This document shows, piece by piece, positions 60,346 through 64,000 of a stretch of DNA of 64,000 nucleotides; position 1 is the first letter of the stretch, and each line of letters starts with the position of its first letter. Source of the stretch: Petunia secreta (lineage: Eukaryota; Streptophyta; Magnoliopsida; Solanales; Solanaceae); contig JARKIP010000010.1 in NCBI GenBank assembly GCA_029990175.1, forward strand, positions 47,548,001 through 47,612,000, read 5' to 3'. The position numbers and the translations under genes are program-made. The notes beneath the pieces are model-generated. The model saw nothing but the letters and a program-made list of their open reading frames with translations. It had not been told where the DNA came from and ran no database searches.

Positions 60346-60823
60346 TGTGTAGGAAAAAATACGCCACCTATAATTACTGGGATACGAGCCAACTGGAGAC
60401 ATTAGACTTAGCTTACAAGTCATCAGGCATAGAATATATTTGCCTGCTCTTCAAGTCACGGCTGCTCAACCGGTACGGGCATAGGATGCCAAGGTATATA
60501 TCCCGTCGACTTGTGGTTTACACTCTCAGTTAAGGTTTAGTATAAACCACCGCCTTAAGTATATAAGCCCACAATCTTATTAGTCTTTGTATTTTACCAT
60601 AATTAGGACTGGGTAAATCATAGCGATAAATACCCCCTCCCCATTGTATTATACAATCAAGCGATCAACGCTGAATCCAGCTATTCTCAAGGAATAATAC
60701 TATTTATTTTCTTGTCTATTACTTTTTCTCTCAATTTCATTTATTTTCCTTCATATTCACCGTATTGCTTGTGACCCTCTTACAATTAATTGTTTAACCT
60801 AAACGACCAAATTTAGGCATAAA
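60346..60823 (+). repeat. 3' LTR of element E
   Basis: TGTGTAGGAAAA to ...TTAGGCATAAA. Homologous to 47603-47929 plus 54547-54675. The expected terminal CA is not present (the sequence continues TACCACAC), so the exact end is uncertain by a few bases. Confidence 0.75.
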
Positions 60824-60856
60824 TACCACACACTACATTCTTATAATTGAGCTTTT

Positions 60857-62250
60857 GTGGTGTCAAATTGATGAAATAAGTGCATTTATCATGGTTTAAT
60901 TGCATATTGTAGGTGGATTGAGTTTTGGAAGAGATTGGAGTGAAAACAAGTCAAAAGGAATGCAAAACTTGAGAAAAGGAAAAGGGCGGGCCACCCATTG
61001 CAAAGGGTGGTTTCCAAATGTAAAAAATAGAGCAACTTCAGGAAAAAGGTAGTTGTCCTTTAGAACGGCCGCTATTTTGGCTGTTATTCAAAAGAAAATT
61101 GGCTAGGCAATCAACAGTAAAAAGTGTCTATCGGGTCAACGTTTTGCACCAGGGTGGCTATCCATCAAAACACAAACTTTTCTACCTTAAAACCTAGGGA
61201 CTATTTTTGAAAATATTGTAATCATTCTAGGGACTATAAATAGATAGATTCAAGATATTTTACATATCTTTGGCCACTTTTCGAAGCTTGGGAACAAGGA
61301 TTCATCAACAACTCTTGAAGATTGAAGATTAGGTGCACTTTAAATGAGCAATTCTTTATCCGTTACTTTATTTTCTTGATTTGTATTGCTACATTTGTAA
61401 TTTTTCATATTAATACTCCCTCCGTCCCAATTTATGTGGCACCATTTGACCGGGCACGGAGTTTAAGAAAATAGAGGTTGACCTTGTTAAGTATCAATTT
61501 TACCCTTGAAAAAGTAAGAGAGAAGATTTGAGTAATAAAAAAGTTGTTGGTAGGTTTAAAAGTATGTAGGGCCCAACAAGGGTAAAATAGAGATGATACA
61601 TCAAATAGTTGTCAAATAAGGAAAGGTGCCACTTATTTTGGGACAAACAAAAAAGGAAATGGTGCCACATAAATTGGGACGGAGGGAGTAGTTTTTTAGC
61701 TTCTATCACATTAATTTCTTAACTTTAGTGATCATGACACTAGGGCTTCATGCCTATTAAACTAGTTAAAGACTCTGGCGAGATTAACCAACTTAGGATA
61801 ATAGAGCTAGTAAGGATTTGAGTCTTGTTGGCTAAAATAGTCCGACTCATCTAAAAGAGGTTACACTAGGAAAGAGTCCTCTTTCCTTGGGTTAATGAGT
61901 TAGTACTTTATGCGCCAAGCTATGGCATTAGTGAACATAGTAAGGTAGACCTCTCTTAGGGCTAGCACATTTCTAGAGGTTACCTTAGTTTGACTCAATC
62001 ATAATACATAGACCTCGTGCTATATTTGAATTCCTAGGCTTAGAACTTGTCTTCCCTTGTTTTTGAGAAAGCCATTGATCACCTTTACTTTCTTTCTTAG
62101 TGTAGTTTGTAGTTGTTAGTATTGTTTCATTAATTCTTTACACTTGTTTGGCTTAGTTCACTAGATTTAGTTCCTCTACTTCCTTAATCACATCACATTA
62201 TTCCTTGTGGATTTGACCCCGACTCCTAGTTGGGTATATTACTTGTCAGA
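60857..62250 (+). repeat. LTR copy of the element C family (probable 3' LTR of C), with a MITE inside
   Basis: Homologous to 28586-29640 and 31690-31881: shared words include GACTCTGGCGAGA, GTCTTGTTGGCTAAAATAGT and CTTGTGGATTTGAC. It is interrupted by the Stowaway MITE at 61416-61688. What follows it (TTGGCGTATTAG at about 62260, then a gag-like start) raises the alternative that it is the 5' LTR of another element. Confidence 0.5.
61416..61688. mobile_element. Stowaway-type MITE (Tc1/mariner), 273 bp
   Basis: Terminal inverted repeats CTCCCTCCGTCCCAATTTAT and its reverse complement at the right end are perfect over more than 20 bases. TA duplications lie at 61414-61415 and 61689-61690. It has no coding capacity. 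The CTCCCTCCGTCCC terminus is the hallmark of plant Stowaway elements. Confidence 0.95.
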
Positions 62251-62401
62251 GATCGATTGGCGTATTAGAGTAGTTTGAGGAGTTGAACTAGTTGGCTTTG
62301 ACCCAAACCTTGTGAATATTTGTTTTGTGACTTATGAATATTTATTTTTGTAGTGTTTTTACTTGTGTTAGTTAGTTAGTTAGTTTAACTTTATGTTAAA
62401 A

Positions 62402-62535
62402 ATGACATCGTGGAATCAAAATTAGTCAAATATTGAAAATTCATATGTTAATATTCCTTGTCCTTGTTATAGTGGACCACACTATTGGAACAATTGTCAA
62501 ATTATTTCCGGAGGCGAGTTGTGTGCACCTTAAGA
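62402..62535 (+). pseudogene. Gag-like start with zinc-knuckle-like motif
   Basis: ATG at 62402 gives MTSWNQN, then TAG, then SNIENSYVNIPCPCYSGPHY and WNNC. The C-P-C-x4-H-x4-C arrangement resembles a degenerate CCHC knuckle. It lies about 140 bases after a possible primer-site remnant. It may be the 5' end of another Gypsy element cut off by the CACTA at 62860. The evidence is short. Confidence 0.3.
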
Positions 62536-62885
62536 AGGCTGAGCCACAACACAAGCAAGAACTCGACTTGAGACTGGGCTAATGAATCTTACCCATGAGT
62601 CGCCAAGAGACTGCAACTCTCAAACCAATGGCCTCATCTGAACTCGACTTGTGTGTAACTATTATATACACTTTTCAAGTACCTTTTTCAATTTCTACTT
62701 CAAGTACTCCCATTTTTTCCTCCAAATTTCAGCCAAATCTTGTCTAGACGGCTATAACTCAAAAATATTTTTCTTATGTTGGTACCAAGTGTCTATAGAA
62801 CTGCCTCGTATAAGTTGGATAGGTGAATGAACTAAGCTGCCGGCTTTTGTTGTTTATAACACAACTAAAAAAACAGGCTTTTTCG

Positions 62886-63136
62886 ACCGCCCAATCGATC
62901 GATGTGTCGACTGCATTTCAACCGATTGTGGTGGTCGACACAATTATGGTCGAAAATCAACCTTCGACCGAAATTCGATCGAACGTCGACCGACTTCGAC
63001 CGAATTTCGGTCGAAGAACATGGACTAAAGTGACATGTTCTTCGACCGAAATTCGGTCGAACAAAATTTCGACCGAAATTCGGTCGAAAGGCTGGTAATT
63101 TTTTTTGACCAACTATCGACCGAAAGTCGGTCGAAA
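62886..63136. repeat. Palindromic subterminal repeats of the second CACTA
   Basis: Near-perfect 21-bp palindromes with arms TTCGACCG and CGGTCGAA lie at 62963-62983 (one arm mutated), 62995-63015, 63041-63061, 63068-63088 and, degenerate, at about 63116-63135. Half-sites lie between and before them. Such clusters next to a CACTA terminus are expected binding sites for the element's TNPA-like protein. Confidence 0.8.
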
Positions 63137-63351
63137 ACCTGTAAAAACCTGCAACATAAAAGCTGAAATTAGCCCTACACCACCTGTAAATTCAGCAACA
63201 CGCAGAAAATCCAGACAAAACACATTCATAAACGATATTCAAACAAGGCTAATAAAGCCAAACAATAGAAAGGAGTCTTTCAACATTAGTTCAAGTGTTA
63301 CAATAATCAAACAAACTTAACAAACAGTTTAAAGTTCAACAATCACTACTA

Positions 63352-63535
63352 CTAGCTAGAAGCCGAACTAGACTCGGCATCAGACTGAGCCGGCGAATGG
63401 TGGCGACGCCTGCTCTTGCTCTTTCCCTTTCCCGAGCTATCACGGTTTCCTTTGCCTTTTTTTTGGTTCCTTAGGAGCTGTTGCATCATTTCATGCATTT
63501 GTCTCTGATGAACACTTTCTTCTTGTAAACACTTT
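63352..63535 (-). pseudogene. TNP1-like protein, C-terminal exon of the second CACTA
   Basis: The minus strand reads EESVHQRQMHEMMQQLLRNQ, then KKGKGNRDSSGKGKSKSRRR and a Ser/Asp-rich end to TAG at 63352-63354. The Gln/Met-rich helix plus basic tail fits the end of plant En/Spm-type proteins. A splice acceptor-like CAGGT lies near 63544 (minus), but the frame upstream contains a TGA, so the exon start is unclear and the gene may be broken. Confidence 0.45.
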
Positions 63536-63554
63536 CTTCATACCTGTTGACACA

Positions 63555-63798
63555 TTCACATTATTTAAGGAACAAGTAAGTATGTAACATACTAGCACAT
63601 TCCTTGCACAAAAATATGTAACAGGTTAAATAGATTAAATAAACACATTCATTGCACAAAAACTAGGCAGGTTAAATAGATTAAATAAACACATTCATTG
63701 CACAAAAATAAGAATACAAATATCTTCTTATGTTTATAATTATATAAGTACATTAAACTAGCCTATTAAAAAAACAAAACATCAAAGTGCATATAAGG
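63555..63798. other. Spacer between the two genes of the second CACTA
   Basis: AT-rich. Contains a direct repeat of about 40-45 bp: AGGTTAAATAGATTAAATAA plus AACACATTCATTGCACAAAAA occurs at about 63622-63661 and again at 63669-63709. No frame was recognised. Confidence 0.5.
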
Positions 63799-64000
63799 TC
63801 AATCCTCATCATCAGCCAATTCTTCTTCCTCATCCTCATCGTTAACTTCTTCTTCATCTGTATATTCATCATCATCATTTGCCCTTGAAGCTCCTTCTCC
63901 AAAATTAACTGGGTTTTTTCCTCGACTAGCTACAGATGCATCTAACTGCTCATATATGCCATCAATATGTTGCAACTGGTCAGCTAGTTCATTGTCCGCT
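63799..64000 (-). CDS. TNP2-type CACTA transposase, C-terminal part (partial)
   Basis: An open minus-strand frame enters from the window edge and ends at TGA 63799-63801. It reads DNELADQLQHIDGIYEQLDA, then SRGKNPVNFGEGASRAND and a highly acidic tail ending EEEELADDED. The acidic tail after DUF4216 is typical of plant TNP2 and parallels the tail at 1969-2043 of the first CACTA, here without a stop. The catalytic part would lie beyond 64000. Whether the gene is intact cannot be seen. Confidence 0.6.
   Translation of the reverse strand, partial: ADNELADQLQHIDGIYEQLDASVASRGKNPVNFGEGASRANDDDEYTDEEEVNDEDEEEELADDED

Larger units (their letters stand above)
47601..60823 (+). mobile_element. Tat-like Ty3/Gypsy element E, interrupted by element D
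   Basis: The left LTR starts TGTATAGGAAAAAATATGCC at 47603 and matches the right LTR start TGTGTAGG... at 60346. It is broken at 47929 by element D and resumes by 54491, ending TAAACA at 54675, followed by a GTTTGGCACCCACCGTGGGG primer site. TACCA at 47596-47600 and 60824-60828 is a possible target duplication, two bases off the expected LTR start. Gag and a protease part are visible and most of pol is gone. A minus-strand reading frame lies near the 3' end. Lineage is inferred from gag, from similarity to D and from this layout. Confidence 0.7.
62860..64000 (-). mobile_element. Second CACTA (En/Spm) transposon, left end, continues beyond the window
   Basis: The putative terminus CACAACTAAAAAAACAGGC at 62860 differs by one base from CACTA in its first five positions and resembles the terminus at 946. 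Directly inside are palindromic subterminal repeats (62886-63136). On the minus strand follow a TNP1-like C-terminus and the acidic TNP2 C-terminus, the same order as in the first element. The other end is outside the window, so the target duplication cannot be tested. Confidence 0.72.

Overview
The window reads as nuclear DNA of a dicot plant, most likely Solanaceae. It is AT-rich, its one complete gene is split into 24 GT-AG exons, and almost everything else is decayed plant transposable elements. The Solanaceae call is an inference from repeat style, for example an LTR that begins TGTTACACCCCGTATGTCC when read on the minus strand. No bacterial, organellar, tRNA, rRNA or CRISPR feature was seen.

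Layout. 1-945: AT-rich flank with a GC-rich repeat. 946-13957: a defective CACTA (En/Spm) transposon on the minus strand with CAA target duplications, split by a minus-strand Ty3/Gypsy element at 3849-13926 (element A, duplication CCGTC). 13961-15392: flank of the gene. 15393-25715: a complete LRR-malectin receptor-like kinase of 1020 codons, with a Mutator-like element in its first intron (16451-17521, 9-bp duplication AATTCTATA). 25716-28585: intergenic DNA with weak repeats.

28586 to about 62250 is a nest around an Athila-like Gypsy element on the plus strand (element C). Its reverse transcriptase is cut at 35465/44519 by a second minus-strand gag-only Gypsy element (B, 35466-44513, duplication CTATT). 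Its 3' part is interrupted by a Tat-like element (E, about 47601-60823), whose 5' LTR is itself interrupted by another Tat-like element (D, 47930-54488). A Stowaway MITE and a PIF/Harbinger-type MITE lie in LTR-associated parts. 62860-64000 is the left end of a second CACTA transposon that runs off the window.

How the parts relate. Only the receptor kinase looks like a functional host gene. It should be a plasma-membrane protein with an extracellular LRR and malectin region, one membrane span and an RD-type Ser/Thr kinase. The mobile elements form a relative time series: the CACTA is older than A, C is older than B and E, and E is older than D. All their coding regions are broken. Most stops seen by eye are TAG where CAG/CAA or TGG is expected, as in methylated, decaying repeats. 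The points most worth a second look are the doubly verified nesting on the left, the exchange of LTR modules between A and B, an antisense coiled-coil reading frame in E, the fused transposase remnant in the CACTA, and the 56-bp repeat flanking D.
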